DNA from: JACDAE01 sp963717195
Lineage (GTDB): Bacteria; Chloroflexota; Ktedonobacteria; Ktedonobacterales; Ktedonobacteraceae
DNA length: 64,000 bases
Direction: 5' to 3'
Assembly (NCBI GenBank): GCA_963717195.1
Contig: CAVQVR010000010.1
Coordinates: 248,001-312,000 of the forward strand
The position numbers and the translations under genes were made by a program. Positions within the stretch are counted from its first letter, which is position 1, and each line of letters starts with the position of its first letter. Below are positions 37,018 through 45,487 of the stretch, piece by piece. The notes below the pieces were generated by a model that had not been told where the DNA came from, did not search any database, and was given only the letters and a program-made list of their open reading frames with translations.

Positions 37018-37499
37018 TCACAGGAGCTCGCAGATGTAGGACATGGCTGGCTTGCCGTTGAGCGTGAGCGAACCTCCGGCGACGAATCCGTTGTGTTCAA
37101 GCACCTTGCGCGAGGCTGGATTGTCCAGCGTGACCCTCGCGCGTAGTCTGCTGAGTCCGTACTCTGTGGCGGCGAGCTCGCGCACCTTGCGCACCGCCGC
37201 TGTGGCCAGTCCCTGCCCTGCGGCCTTCTGCGCGATCCGGTATCCCAGCTCCGCCAACCCATCTGCCACTTCGGTCAGGTTCACCCGCCCCACTACCTCG
37301 CCGCGCTCGGCCACCAGCAGGTGGAAGTAATCCGTCCCGGCGGCCTGCCACTCGAGCAGTTGCGCATACCGCGTATCGAACTCGGCGAAGAACTCGTCCC
37401 CCGATCCGGCACCGACGCCGCGAAGTAGGCTCAATTCTCCCGCTCGAACGCAAGCAGGGCTGGCGCGTGGTCAAGGCGGACCAACTGAAGGCCTGGCAT
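37018..37499 (-). pseudogene. GNAT acetyltransferase (RimJ-like), nonsense and frameshift
   Basis: The start MPGLQLVRLDHAPALLAFEREN is followed by an in-frame TGA (37431-37433), probably from CGA. The same frame goes on with AYFAASVPDRG before a one-base deletion in a C5 run (37398-37402) moves the rest to another frame: DEFFAEFDTRYAQLLEW, VVGRVNLTEVADGLAELGYRIA, AAGQGLATAAVRKV (acetyl-CoA loop) and ASRKVLEHNGFVAGG. Two independent lesions make a true pseudogene likely. The DNA is noticeably richer in GC, especially at third codon positions, than its neighbours, suggesting transfer from a high-GC, actinobacteria-like donor. It begins a patch of decayed sequence. Confidence 0.8.
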
Positions 37500-37899
37500 G
37501 GGAAGTTGGAGGCGCGGTGTCGATTCCGACCCGGTTCCCCTGCCCTCCTTCGATTCCGTGTGGGCGGGTTTCCCGCCCACGTCCTGCTTACCGATAAAGG
37601 AACATGCACCGACCTCTGGCGCGTCTCGTTCTTCCATGTGTTTCTCCCTTTGCTCAATGATGAATTAATAGAACTTGCCCGTTAAGTACTACGCGTTGTT
37701 AACGGTCAATTATCTTGGCTCATAGCCAGATTTGGTACTGGAGGGAGAGCCAGGATATCTTCTTGTCGAGAAAAACCCATCCTCAGGATCTCTTGTGCCG
37801 TTTTTTGTCGAGAGCGTGCGAAGTGAAGTTCTGACATCGAAAAACGTCTCTCTGGAAAGATGAAATGCACCTCTTCTTGTACCTATTGAACAAGGGAGA

Positions 37900-38160
37900 C
37901 TACAAAGCGTGCAGGACACGCTGACGTAACAGCGGAAATTTGGCTCTGCCGTACATCATTCGCTTGATAAGCTTCAGTTTATTGACCTTCCCTTCAACGA
38001 CTCCATTGTTTTAATGAAAGGCGCGAGCCGCTCAGTAAAAATTTTTCGAGCACAGGTCTTTTCATCGCAAAAGAATTTCCGCACCTGCAGTGGATTTTCT
38101 GTGAGCGACGGAAGAGGGGGAAAGGCTAAAGCGAACAGGCGTCAACTCCGTATGTGCTCA
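37900..38160 (-). pseudogene. ISL3-family transposase remnant with internal deletion
   Basis: Reading the minus strand, the upstream part in one frame gives LQVRKFFCDEKTCARKIFTE, the zinc-ribbon end and following segment of ISL3 transposases. Directly afterwards another frame gives NNGVVEGKVNKLKLIKRMM, then YGRAKFPLLRQRVLHAL and a stop, the ISL3 C-terminus. The catalytic middle, more than 200 codons, is missing, so this is an internally deleted and frameshifted relic. Terminal inverted repeats were not identified. It shows past transposition at this site. Confidence 0.8.
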
Positions 38161-38240
38161 ATCACCAGAGAAGTGTGAACAAGCTAACAGTCTCCCCTCT
38201 TCTTCCATGATATCTTTCTCCGAAAAAGGAAAGATGTCTC

Positions 38241-38747
38241 ATGAAGAGATCGAGAGAAAAACAGAGAGCACAAGAGACTCAATCCAGCATGGTACGTAGG
38301 AAGGGATTCCAAAACCTACTCGCTGCGCTTCTGCTCGTCATTCGCCTCGCCCTTGCGTTTGCCTGTGGCTGGCTTCTTGGCTGCCTCATTGCCACCAGCA
38401 CTGAGCCGAATAGCAGTATCCTTAATATCCTTCTTTTCGTGGTGTTTCCTCCAGTCCTTGGGATAGCTGCTCCCTGGACGGTTGGCAGACACAACAAACA
38501 CCTGATCCTTCTCTCACTTGGGACAGGATTGCTCGTTGTCGCAGGGATCTATGTGTATTGGCTTCCTCTCGCCTCCCAGGCTGATGCGACCATGATTGCC
38601 TATTGTGGCGAGATGGGGGTGCATTGTCATGTCGATTCGATCGAAGTGTTCCTGCTCAACCTCTTTCTTTTCTATGGAAGTGTCATCGTCCTTCTTGAGA
38701 CAAGCATCACTGGTCTCATTCTCAAATGGCATCGTATTGGTGAATGA
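38241..38747 (+). CDS. Hypothetical membrane protein
   Basis: 168 residues with a basic N-terminus (MKRSREKQRAQETQ) and four predicted membrane helices: about residues 26-52, 60-80, 88-110 and 132-160. No family motif is recognised. A site AAAGGAAAGATG precedes the ATG. The gene is bracketed by two transposase relics, so it may be cargo or a host gene caught among insertions. It could be real, as the frame is intact and hydrophobicity is regular, but no homologue can be named. Confidence 0.5.
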   Translation: MKRSREKQRAQETQSSMVRRKGFQNLLAALLLVIRLALAFACGWLLGCLIATSTEPNSSILNILLFVVFPPVLGIAAPWTVGRHNKHLILLSLGTGLLVVAGIYVYWLPLASQADATMIAYCGEMGVHCHVDSIEVFLLNLFLFYGSVIVLLETSITGLILKWHRIGE

Positions 38748-38769
38748 AAACGGGCGGAAAATGAGGTCA

Positions 38770-38935
38770 AGAGGTAAATGCCCTACGAAAGGAGATCCTA
38801 TGAGTTTGCTGAAGTGGACCACCAAGAATGTGGCTCATCTCAAGCAAACCTTACAGCAGATGGGACATAAGTGGCCGATACCACCATCCGCAGGCTCTTA
38901 CGCGCACGAGACTACTCCTTATCTCTTCCATAAAA
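38770..38935 (+). pseudogene. ISAzo13-like transposase remnant
   Basis: PTKGDPMSLLKWTTKNVAHL followed by KQTLQQMGHK matches the DNA-binding region of ISAzo13 (Rhodopirellula-type) transposases. The expected continuation VADTTIRRLLRARDYSLS appears in the next frame, because one G is missing near 38870, and then stops. The catalytic domain is absent. An AAGGAG before the internal ATG is fortuitous. Confidence 0.72.
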
Positions 38936-39016
38936 GCTAGTATAGCACATTCTGGTTTTCTTGCTAAATTCTTAACCCACATCACAAACTCACTGAATAT
39001 TCTGTAGATTTAGAGC

Positions 39017-39045
39017 TTGCCACATAACCTTTGCTAGGCTATTAT
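39017..39045 (+). promoter_or_regulatory. Putative promoter of hemE-hemF
   Basis: TTGCCA (39017-39022) and TATTAT (39040-39045) with a 17-base spacer lie about 70 bp before the hemE ATG, in AT-rich DNA. Confidence 0.5.
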
Positions 39046-39112
39046 ATACATGGATTTAGCTATCAGTTCGCCATTCCCATTTAAAAATAACAGAGTAAAT
39101 TAAGGAATAGAT

Positions 39113-40195
39113 ATGCAAATACATACGTCATTGACCAATGACGGGCACGTTAACCACGCCCCTACAGAGGTTGCACGCTTTCTACGCGCCTGCCAGGGCC
39201 AACAAGTCGATGCCACCCCCATCTGGCTCATGCGGCAGGCTGGTCGCTACATGTCTGAATATCGAGCACTACGCGAAAAATATGGCATTCTAGAGATTAT
39301 CAAAGCGCCCGAACTGGCCTGCGAAGTCACCATGCAGCCCATCAAAGCCTTTGACCTCGATGCCGCCATTATCTTCGCCGACATTTTGCCACCTCTCGAA
39401 GGCATGGGATTGCAACTGACATTTGGCAAAGGTGAAGGACCCATCATTCATAATCCTATACGTACCAGCGCCGATGTTGATGCATTGCGCATCCTACTAC
39501 CACAAGAAAGTCTCTGGTTTACCCTGGATGCTATCAAACTGGCACGTCAGGAACTGAACAGCCGCAATATTCCACTCATCGGCTTCAGTGGCGCACCTTT
39601 TACGCTCGCCTCCTACGCCATCGAAGGTGGTGGTAGCCGCAACTATCTCCACGCAAAAGGATTGATGATGAGCGAACCAGCAACCTGGCATCGTTTGATG
39701 GAGAAGCTCAGCGAGATAGTCGGCCATTACTTGTTGGCACAGGCACAGGCCGGTGCACAGGCATTACAACTCTTTGATAGCTGGGTTGGCGCACTCAGTC
39801 CTGCCGATTATCGCGAGTATGTCCTGCCACACAGTCGCCACGCCATAGAAATCGCACGCCAGGGCAATGTTCCCATCATCCACTTTAGCACCAACACCAG
39901 CAGCATGCTTGATCTGATACAGGAAGCGGGCGGCGACGTAATCGGCATCGATTGGCACATCGACCTGGCAAAAGCATGGCAACACCTTGGCAATGATGTG
40001 GCTATTCAGGGCAATCTCGACCCCGTCGCTCTCTTCGCGCCCTGGCCCGAGCTACAGAAACGCGCCCAACACATACTTGACCAGGCAGCCAATCGCCCTG
40101 GTCACATCTTCAACCTTGGCCATGGCATCCTACCCGGCACACCCATCGACAATGTACGACGCCTGATCGATTTCGTACATACCTACAGGGTCTAA
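39113..40195 (+). CDS. hemE: Uroporphyrinogen decarboxylase
   Basis: 360 residues, the normal length. It removes four carboxyls from uroporphyrinogen III to give coproporphyrinogen III in haem synthesis. The family signature PIWLMRQAGRYMSEYRALRE lies near residue 40, with the substrate Asp in FADILPPLEGMG near 97. GFSGAPFTLASYAIEGG and the C-terminal NLGHGILPGTP follow. AAGGAATAGAT precedes the ATG. hemF starts eight bases after the stop, so the two consecutive enzymes are co-transcribed. Confidence 0.97.
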   Translation: MQIHTSLTNDGHVNHAPTEVARFLRACQGQQVDATPIWLMRQAGRYMSEYRALREKYGILEIIKAPELACEVTMQPIKAFDLDAAIIFADILPPLEGMGLQLTFGKGEGPIIHNPIRTSADVDALRILLPQESLWFTLDAIKLARQELNSRNIPLIGFSGAPFTLASYAIEGGGSRNYLHAKGLMMSEPATWHRLMEKLSEIVGHYLLAQAQAGAQALQLFDSWVGALSPADYREYVLPHSRHAIEIARQGNVPIIHFSTNTSSMLDLIQEAGGDVIGIDWHIDLAKAWQHLGNDVAIQGNLDPVALFAPWPELQKRAQHILDQAANRPGHIFNLGHGILPGTPIDNVRRLIDFVHTYRV

Positions 40196-40202
40196 CAAAA
40201 CC

Positions 40203-41111
40203 ATGCGCACACGCACAGAAAATATGCTACAAAGACTACAAAATACCATCTGCCAGTCACTTGAAAAAATAGATGGTACCAGCTTTCGCGAAGAAATCTG
40301 GGCACGTCCTGATGGAGGAGGCGGCATCACGCGCGTCCTCCAGAACGGCAATGTCTTCGAAAAAGCAGGCGTCAGCACATCCACCGTAAGCGGCCTGATG
40401 AGCAGAGATGCCGCTCAGACCGCCAGAATCGGCAACGGAAAGTTTGCTGCAGACAAAATACCTTTTTTCATCACCAGCATCAGCCTCATCATCCATCCCC
40501 ACAATCCATTTATACCAACCAGCCACGCCCACTACCGCTATTCCGAACAGGGTGACGGCACAACTCCCGGCTCCTGGTCGTTCAGTGGTAGCGCCGATCT
40601 GACACCATATTACCTCTTTGAGGAAGACGCCATCCATTTCCATCGCATCCACAAAGAAACATGCGACCGCTATGATCCAGCCTTCTATCCTCGCTTTAAG
40701 CAGGCATGCGACGAGTATTTCTACCTACCACATCGCAAAGAACACCGTGGCATCGGCGGCATTTTCCTGGGCAATCTCAACGAATATGACCAGGACATGC
40801 TTTATGCACTCACCGCTGGCTGCGCGGAAGCATTCTTACCAGCATATCTCCCGATTGTGGAGAGGCATAAAGATCTTCCCTTTACAGATCAACACCAACG
40901 CTGGCAGCGTCTACGTCGTGGCCGTTACGTCGAGTTCAACCTGGTCTATGATCGAGGTACCGCCTTCGGCCTCAAAACAGGAGGTCGCATAGAAAGCATT
41001 TTCATGTCTCTACCGCTGGTCGCTGGCTGGGAATATGACTACCATCCTGAGCCAGGCAGCGATGAAGCATGCTTGCTAGAAGTATTGCAAACGCCTCGAC
41101 AGTGGGTATAA
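40203..41111 (+). CDS. hemF: Oxygen-dependent coproporphyrinogen III oxidase
   Basis: 302 residues. It converts coproporphyrinogen III to protoporphyrinogen IX using O2, the step after hemE. Signature segments: GGGGITRVLQNGNVFEKAGV near residue 38, IIHPHNPFIPTSHAHYRYSE with the conserved histidines, GSADLTPYYLFEEDAIHFH, and RRGRYVEFNLVYDRGTAFGL with GRIESIFMSLP near the C-terminus. An oxygen-dependent enzyme implies an aerobic lifestyle. It follows hemE with only a few bases between and no strong site of its own, consistent with coupling. Confidence 0.97.
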   Translation: MRTRTENMLQRLQNTICQSLEKIDGTSFREEIWARPDGGGGITRVLQNGNVFEKAGVSTSTVSGLMSRDAAQTARIGNGKFAADKIPFFITSISLIIHPHNPFIPTSHAHYRYSEQGDGTTPGSWSFSGSADLTPYYLFEEDAIHFHRIHKETCDRYDPAFYPRFKQACDEYFYLPHRKEHRGIGGIFLGNLNEYDQDMLYALTAGCAEAFLPAYLPIVERHKDLPFTDQHQRWQRLRRGRYVEFNLVYDRGTAFGLKTGGRIESIFMSLPLVAGWEYDYHPEPGSDEACLLEVLQTPRQWV

Positions 41112-41116
41112 TTCAC

Positions 41117-41350
41117 ATGGAAAAACCGTATCTGTATATTTTATGTGGAGTTCCTTTCTCTGGAAAAACGACAGTAGCCACCGCCCTCGCAGACTGGCTA
41201 GACATCAACCGCGTTGCGATTGATGACATCAATAATGAGCGGAATGTCTGGGATGATGAAACTGGCATGTCACCCGAAGAGTGGACCAGGACCTACGACG
41301 AAGCCTATCGACGTCTTGGCCTGATCTTGAGCCAGGAGAAAAGTGCTTAG
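41117..41350 (+). CDS. Truncated P-loop kinase (AAA_33-like)
   Basis: 77 residues. The N-terminal half of a small ATP-dependent kinase: YLYILCGVPFSGKTTVATAL holds the Walker A loop (about residues 11-18), then NRVAIDDINNERNVWDDETG and EEWTRTYDEAYRRLGLIL. Complete relatives run to about 150-190 residues with a lid and a second nucleotide-binding half; here a TAG follows LSQEKSA and no continuation was found. It is therefore a truncated gene or fragment. The ATG at 41117 gives the family start; it lies six bases after hemF. Confidence 0.6.
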   Translation: MEKPYLYILCGVPFSGKTTVATALADWLDINRVAIDDINNERNVWDDETGMSPEEWTRTYDEAYRRLGLILSQEKSA

Positions 41351-41458
41351 GAGTGCTATTTAACGCATTTCAACATATTACTCTTTTAACAACTATTTAG
41401 TATATTTTTAATTAAAGCATATTATAAATATCTTAAAAAGCTATGGAGGAATTTCGCT

Positions 41459-42457
41459 ATGGCTCATCACCTTTCCCGACGTGCATTTATCAAAGCTACA
41501 GGTAGCCTTGTGATAGGAACGGCTATTGCAGGTAGCCTTGTGACAGATAGCCTGGTAACAGGAACGGCGGCTGTAGGAAATACATCATTCCTCAACAACG
41601 TTCAGACTACTCATGCTCAGGTATCTCCTACCCAATGGATGACAGGACTGAATGATAGTACAAAAATATCGCGCTTAACTCTTCCCGGCACACACGATAC
41701 TTGCTCCCTGCATGGTGGGCCGATTACCGCCTGCCAGACCAGATCATTACAGGATCAGTTGATAGCGGGCATCCGTTTTATCGATATTCGGTGCAGGCAT
41801 ATCAACAATATTTTCGCGATTTATCACGGTTCCGTTTATCAAGGGATCAACTTTGGTGCCGGAGTGCGCGATGTGTGCATCAATTTCTTACAGGCCAACC
41901 CGGGCGAGTGCATCGTAATGTCCGTAAAAGAGGAATACACGCCTTCAGATAACACGCGTACATTCGAGGATACGTTCGATTGGTATCTGCAAGGTTTTGA
42001 AAACTCCTGGTATCTCAATGACAGCATTCCCACGCTGAAGGATGTACGCGGAAAAATAATTTTGCTGCGCCGCTTCTCAGCAATTTGTCTTCCCAAAGGC
42101 ATAGACGCTTCAGCCTGGCAAGACAACGCAACCTTTGAGATACAAACGACAAACATAACACTGGAGGTACAGGATAACTATAACATTCCCAGCTTTTTCC
42201 CTTCAAGTATTAATGGGAAATGGGGACATATCCAGAGCCTGCTTGATCGTGCAAACGCTGATGCAAGCGACACATGGTACCTTAATTTTTCCAGTGGAGC
42301 GTCCCTGCTGGCTTATCCTGATTTTGTTGCAGGCCAGATAAATCCCAGGCTCTACAATTATCTGGCCGCAAGCTTCTCCAATCGATCAGGAACTCTTATC
42401 ATGGATTTTCCTGATGATAACTTGATCGGCAAAATCATCAGCATGAATGGAGTTTAA
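41459..42457 (+). CDS. Tat-exported phosphatidylinositol-specific phospholipase C-like protein
   Basis: 332 residues. The N-terminus carries a twin-arginine signal (SRRAFIKATG, Arg7-Arg8) and a long hydrophobic core with a repeated GSLVTDSLVTG stretch. The PI-PLC X domain follows: general base His79 in LPGTHDT, LIAGIRFIDIRCR, and His123 in IYHG, with GECIVMSVKEEY later. Such enzymes cleave phosphoinositides or GPI-like glycolipids outside the cell by forming a cyclic phosphate. GGAGG precedes the ATG. The adjacent convergent gene also encodes an exported protein. Confidence 0.92.
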   Translation: MAHHLSRRAFIKATGSLVIGTAIAGSLVTDSLVTGTAAVGNTSFLNNVQTTHAQVSPTQWMTGLNDSTKISRLTLPGTHDTCSLHGGPITACQTRSLQDQLIAGIRFIDIRCRHINNIFAIYHGSVYQGINFGAGVRDVCINFLQANPGECIVMSVKEEYTPSDNTRTFEDTFDWYLQGFENSWYLNDSIPTLKDVRGKIILLRRFSAICLPKGIDASAWQDNATFEIQTTNITLEVQDNYNIPSFFPSSINGKWGHIQSLLDRANADASDTWYLNFSSGASLLAYPDFVAGQINPRLYNYLAASFSNRSGTLIMDFPDDNLIGKIISMNGV

Positions 42458-42480
42458 CAGGAAAGCATGTGAAATCGACG

Positions 42481-43611
42481 TTAACTACAGACGTGACCAT
42501 TCAGGACAAAAGATCCCGGGCTGTTGTTGATACCGGTCCAGGAACCATTGAAACCCAGACTTACTGTACCCTGAGAGGGAATGCTGCCATTCCAGCTAGC
42601 ATTGGTAATAATTACCTGTTCACCTGATTGGCTCACTGTACCATTCCACAGGTTCGTAATTTTCTGGTCACCAGGAAAGGTAAAGGTCAGTATCCAGCCA
42701 TTGATCGCTGATCCAGTATTGGTGATGGTAATATTCGCAGAGAACCCACCGGGCCACTGGCTAGAGAGCGTGTAGCTTACCTTACAATAATTAGGTGGAA
42801 GCGTCGGCGTAGGTGTAGCTTCGCTTAGCACAGTAACAGTCACCGGGGTGGATATTCCAAAATCGCCTGGGTAGATATCGTATGCCCGTGCTGTCAAAGT
42901 ATAGGTACCAGGCTGTGGTGGCGTCCAGTTCAGGCTGAAGGGAGCTGTCGTCACTATGCCAATGAGAGTTGGAGCAGTAGGTGTGCTGGTGGGAATCGGA
43001 GTCCCGGTACCACCAGTACCCGCAAGTGTGTAATAGTAGTCGACCTCCCTGACGGTTGTTGGATCAATGCTAAAGGAAACTGCGAGCGGTACCTGCATTA
43101 TTATGGGATACCCGGCACCATTGGCCGGACTGGTAAACGTCACATGAAATTCTAGCGGATCTCGCACCGGGACGAAAATCGAAACCGGTGGGGATGTCGC
43201 AACATGACCATAGGTATCATAGGTTCTGGCCATCAGGGTATAAGAGCCTGCTTGCCGCACTGCCCACGTAATGTGGTAAGGAGCCGTTGTTGCTGTGCCG
43301 ATCAGGGTTGCAGTACCACCGCTAAGAGTGGCGTAGAACTCGACTCTAGTGATGCTGTTCGGGATAGATGGTGTAACGGAGGCTGCAATAGGAATCTGCG
43401 AGTATTGACCAAAAACGGCATTGTTCGCCGGACTGGTGATGATTACACCCAGAGGGGGTAGCGTTGTAACAGGTTGTAAAGCCTCTGCGTGCACCTGCTT
43501 AACAGAAGTAAAAGGAATGAAATTCAGCGCAATAAGTAGAAAGAAAGCAGCAAGCCCGACGATAGAGGGAACTTGCATCCTGCGAGCGCCTTGAGTAGAA
43601 GTACGCTTCAT
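42481..43611 (-). CDS. Secreted protein with two Ig-like domains and a C-terminal CBM2
   Basis: About 376 residues. A signal peptide near residues 12-40, then two bacterial Ig-like modules (each starting ITSPANNA or FTSPANGA and ending in SYTLMARTYDTYG or TYTLTARAYDIYP), a Pro/Thr linker, and a family 2 carbohydrate-binding module (CKVSYTLSSQWPGGFSANIT, INGWILTFTFPGDQ, FVLNGHVCS) with the terminal Cys pair and surface tryptophans. No catalytic domain is present, so it probably anchors to cellulose or chitin or serves as a surface scaffold. The ATG at 43611 has AAGGAG nine bases upstream; a TTG further up extends the frame without need. Confidence 0.9.
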   Translation of the reverse strand: MKRTSTQGARRMQVPSIVGLAAFFLLIALNFIPFTSVKQVHAEALQPVTTLPPLGVIITSPANNAVFGQYSQIPIAASVTPSIPNSITRVEFYATLSGGTATLIGTATTAPYHITWAVRQAGSYTLMARTYDTYGHVATSPPVSIFVPVRDPLEFHVTFTSPANGAGYPIIMQVPLAVSFSIDPTTVREVDYYYTLAGTGGTGTPIPTSTPTAPTLIGIVTTAPFSLNWTPPQPGTYTLTARAYDIYPGDFGISTPVTVTVLSEATPTPTLPPNYCKVSYTLSSQWPGGFSANITITNTGSAINGWILTFTFPGDQKITNLWNGTVSQSGEQVIITNASWNGSIPSQGTVSLGFNGSWTGINNSPGSFVLNGHVCS

Positions 43612-44195
43612 GATAGATCTTCTCCTTCCCTGGATAGACGACTGCTTCAAGTATGCACGCTGGGAACATGAAATACACGTATCCGTTTGCGTGCAATAAT
43701 GTTCGATGCTATCAATATAGTTAATCTAATACTATTATACCCAACAATTAATAAAAGATCGCTTCTTTACTCACTTTTCTTCTTTTCTTTCATAACTTGA
43801 CAAGTTAGCCGTTATCAGTTACTCTTAAACATAAGAAAATATGTATTTACAGCGCCAAAACAAACGAGTATTATTTTGAACAGGTACTACCAGCTCTGCA
43901 TAACAGAGAAATTACCGCAAATTACATATCCATTGCCTGCCAGCTCCCGCCACTCGCAGTTTATAAGATACTCGTCAGTACACAGCCTTACCCCTTCCTC
44001 CACTAAACAACGAGCTAGCGCGATTGCGCCAATCAATAGATAGCATCGCATAAACATCCTCATCAACAACACGTTCAATCCAGGTTTCTAGCTAGCACTG
44101 CACCATATATTCGCGCCATCATCAACAGCACGCATGTCACTTGCCTTGCTAGAGAACCTTCTTCCCATCATCAATTTCAAAAGGAGATCTATCTC
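43612..44195. other. Intergenic region, 584 bp, nothing recognised
   Basis: This is the divergent spacer between the CBM2 gene and the APH-like gene. It is AT-rich near 43.7-43.9 kb, where promoters for both directions are likely. A 63-codon minus-strand frame at 43887-44078 has no ribosome site or motif. No repeat or RNA was recognised. Confidence 0.4.
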
Positions 44196-45275
44196 ATGGC
44201 TACAAGAAAGTATTCGGAACGCCTTGGCACTATAACTGATGAACAGTTTCAGGCTACCCTTACCCGCTTTGGCCTTGGAACATTTATCAACGCCGAAGTA
44301 ATTCCCTTTGGCAGCTTTGGTCAGAACGTATTCGTCACCAGTAGCAAAGGCAATTTTGTCTTACGTGGAGACCCGCACTTCCCCTGGCAGTTTCCAACTG
44401 AACAGTTTTATACCCAACAACTATACGAGCACACCCATGTTCCCGTCCCCTGGCCCTACTTGATCGATTACCAGCATGATATCTTCGGGTGGAGTTATGT
44501 AATCATGTCACGTATGGATGGTCTGTCTCTGGAGGATCCTCAGGTGCGAAGCCAGCTCAGCAAAGAAGACCTCCATGCTATCGCTCACGTACTTGGCGAT
44601 AACCTTGCACTCATGCAAGAACTGACAGGGCCCTTCCCTGGTCGCTACGATGCAACTACTTCTACAATACAACCTTTCGACCTGTGTACTGAGCTTGCCT
44701 GGCCTTTCCCGGTTGAGCCAGATACCCAGCTCGCCCTGTTGCCACCAATGCCTGTTACGTTTAGTGAACTTATACTCACATCGCTTCACCACAAGCTTGC
44801 CAGTACCTGTACAGAAAATTTCATAACCACGGCAGATGTTACCTGGGCTGAAAAACTTATTGCTGGTGCTCAAGAAGCCCTGCTCATAGATTTCCAGCCC
44901 TGCTTCGTCACAGGCGACTACAAAACTGGCAACCTGGTTGTCTCACACAGAAATGGAAGCTGGTGGGTAAGCGGTGTATTCGACCTTATGGAAGCACATT
45001 TTAGCGATGGTGAAGCCGATCTTTCTCGTATGGCTGCTTTGTACATCGATGAGGATCAGCAGTTAGCCTACGAGTTCATTCAGGCTTATGTGAACAAAAA
45101 GCCGCCACGCCCCGGTTTCTCTCGCCGTTTCCAGGTCTATATGTTACTAGACCGCCTTGTCATCTGGTCTTTTTGTCACAAAAACGGTCTGGCATCCTGG
45201 AGCAAGCAATGGACATTTAGAGATTGGGTCAGTCAATACGTATTGTTCCAGCTTCCTCCTCTTGATGAAGTCTGA
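44196..45275 (+). CDS. Aminoglycoside-phosphotransferase-like (APH) family protein
   Basis: 359 residues with a protein-kinase-like fold. NVFVTSSKGNFVLRG lies where the nucleotide-binding strand and lysine region are expected. The catalytic Brenner motif is VTGDYKTGNLVV (HGDxxxxN in most members, with Thr in place of His), and the metal-binding Asp follows in VFDLMEAHFSDGEADLSRM. AAGGAGA precedes the ATG. The family covers antibiotic, choline, homoserine and fructosamine kinases, so resistance should not be assumed. The gene stands alone upstream of the ABC exporter. Confidence 0.87.
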   Translation: MATRKYSERLGTITDEQFQATLTRFGLGTFINAEVIPFGSFGQNVFVTSSKGNFVLRGDPHFPWQFPTEQFYTQQLYEHTHVPVPWPYLIDYQHDIFGWSYVIMSRMDGLSLEDPQVRSQLSKEDLHAIAHVLGDNLALMQELTGPFPGRYDATTSTIQPFDLCTELAWPFPVEPDTQLALLPPMPVTFSELILTSLHHKLASTCTENFITTADVTWAEKLIAGAQEALLIDFQPCFVTGDYKTGNLVVSHRNGSWWVSGVFDLMEAHFSDGEADLSRMAALYIDEDQQLAYEFIQAYVNKKPPRPGFSRRFQVYMLLDRLVIWSFCHKNGLASWSKQWTFRDWVSQYVLFQLPPLDEV

Positions 45276-45487
45276 TAACATATACCCGTATAGCCTCGGT
45301 AGTTATTCGCCTGATCGAATAGCTACCTCACCTACTTTTGCAGGATTACCGTCATATACATTATTCTAACTTGACAGACACGCGATAACAATGATACCTT
45401 TCCGTAATCAACACGACCATAAGAGACTCTTGAAAAACTACTACGCCTTTTTCGCAATGAATATTATTAATGGGAGTAGAAAAACCT

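Noticed and set aside
37710..37919. 69-codon minus-strand frame
   Set aside because: It overlaps the ISL3 relic end in a different frame and has no motif.
43887..44078. 63-codon minus-strand frame with a hydrophobic start
   Set aside because: No ribosome site, no motif, unusual cysteine content; likely chance.
44196..45275. Aminoglycoside resistance gene
   Set aside because: Only the general APH fold is visible, with Thr in place of the Brenner His; the family is functionally broad, so resistance cannot be claimed.
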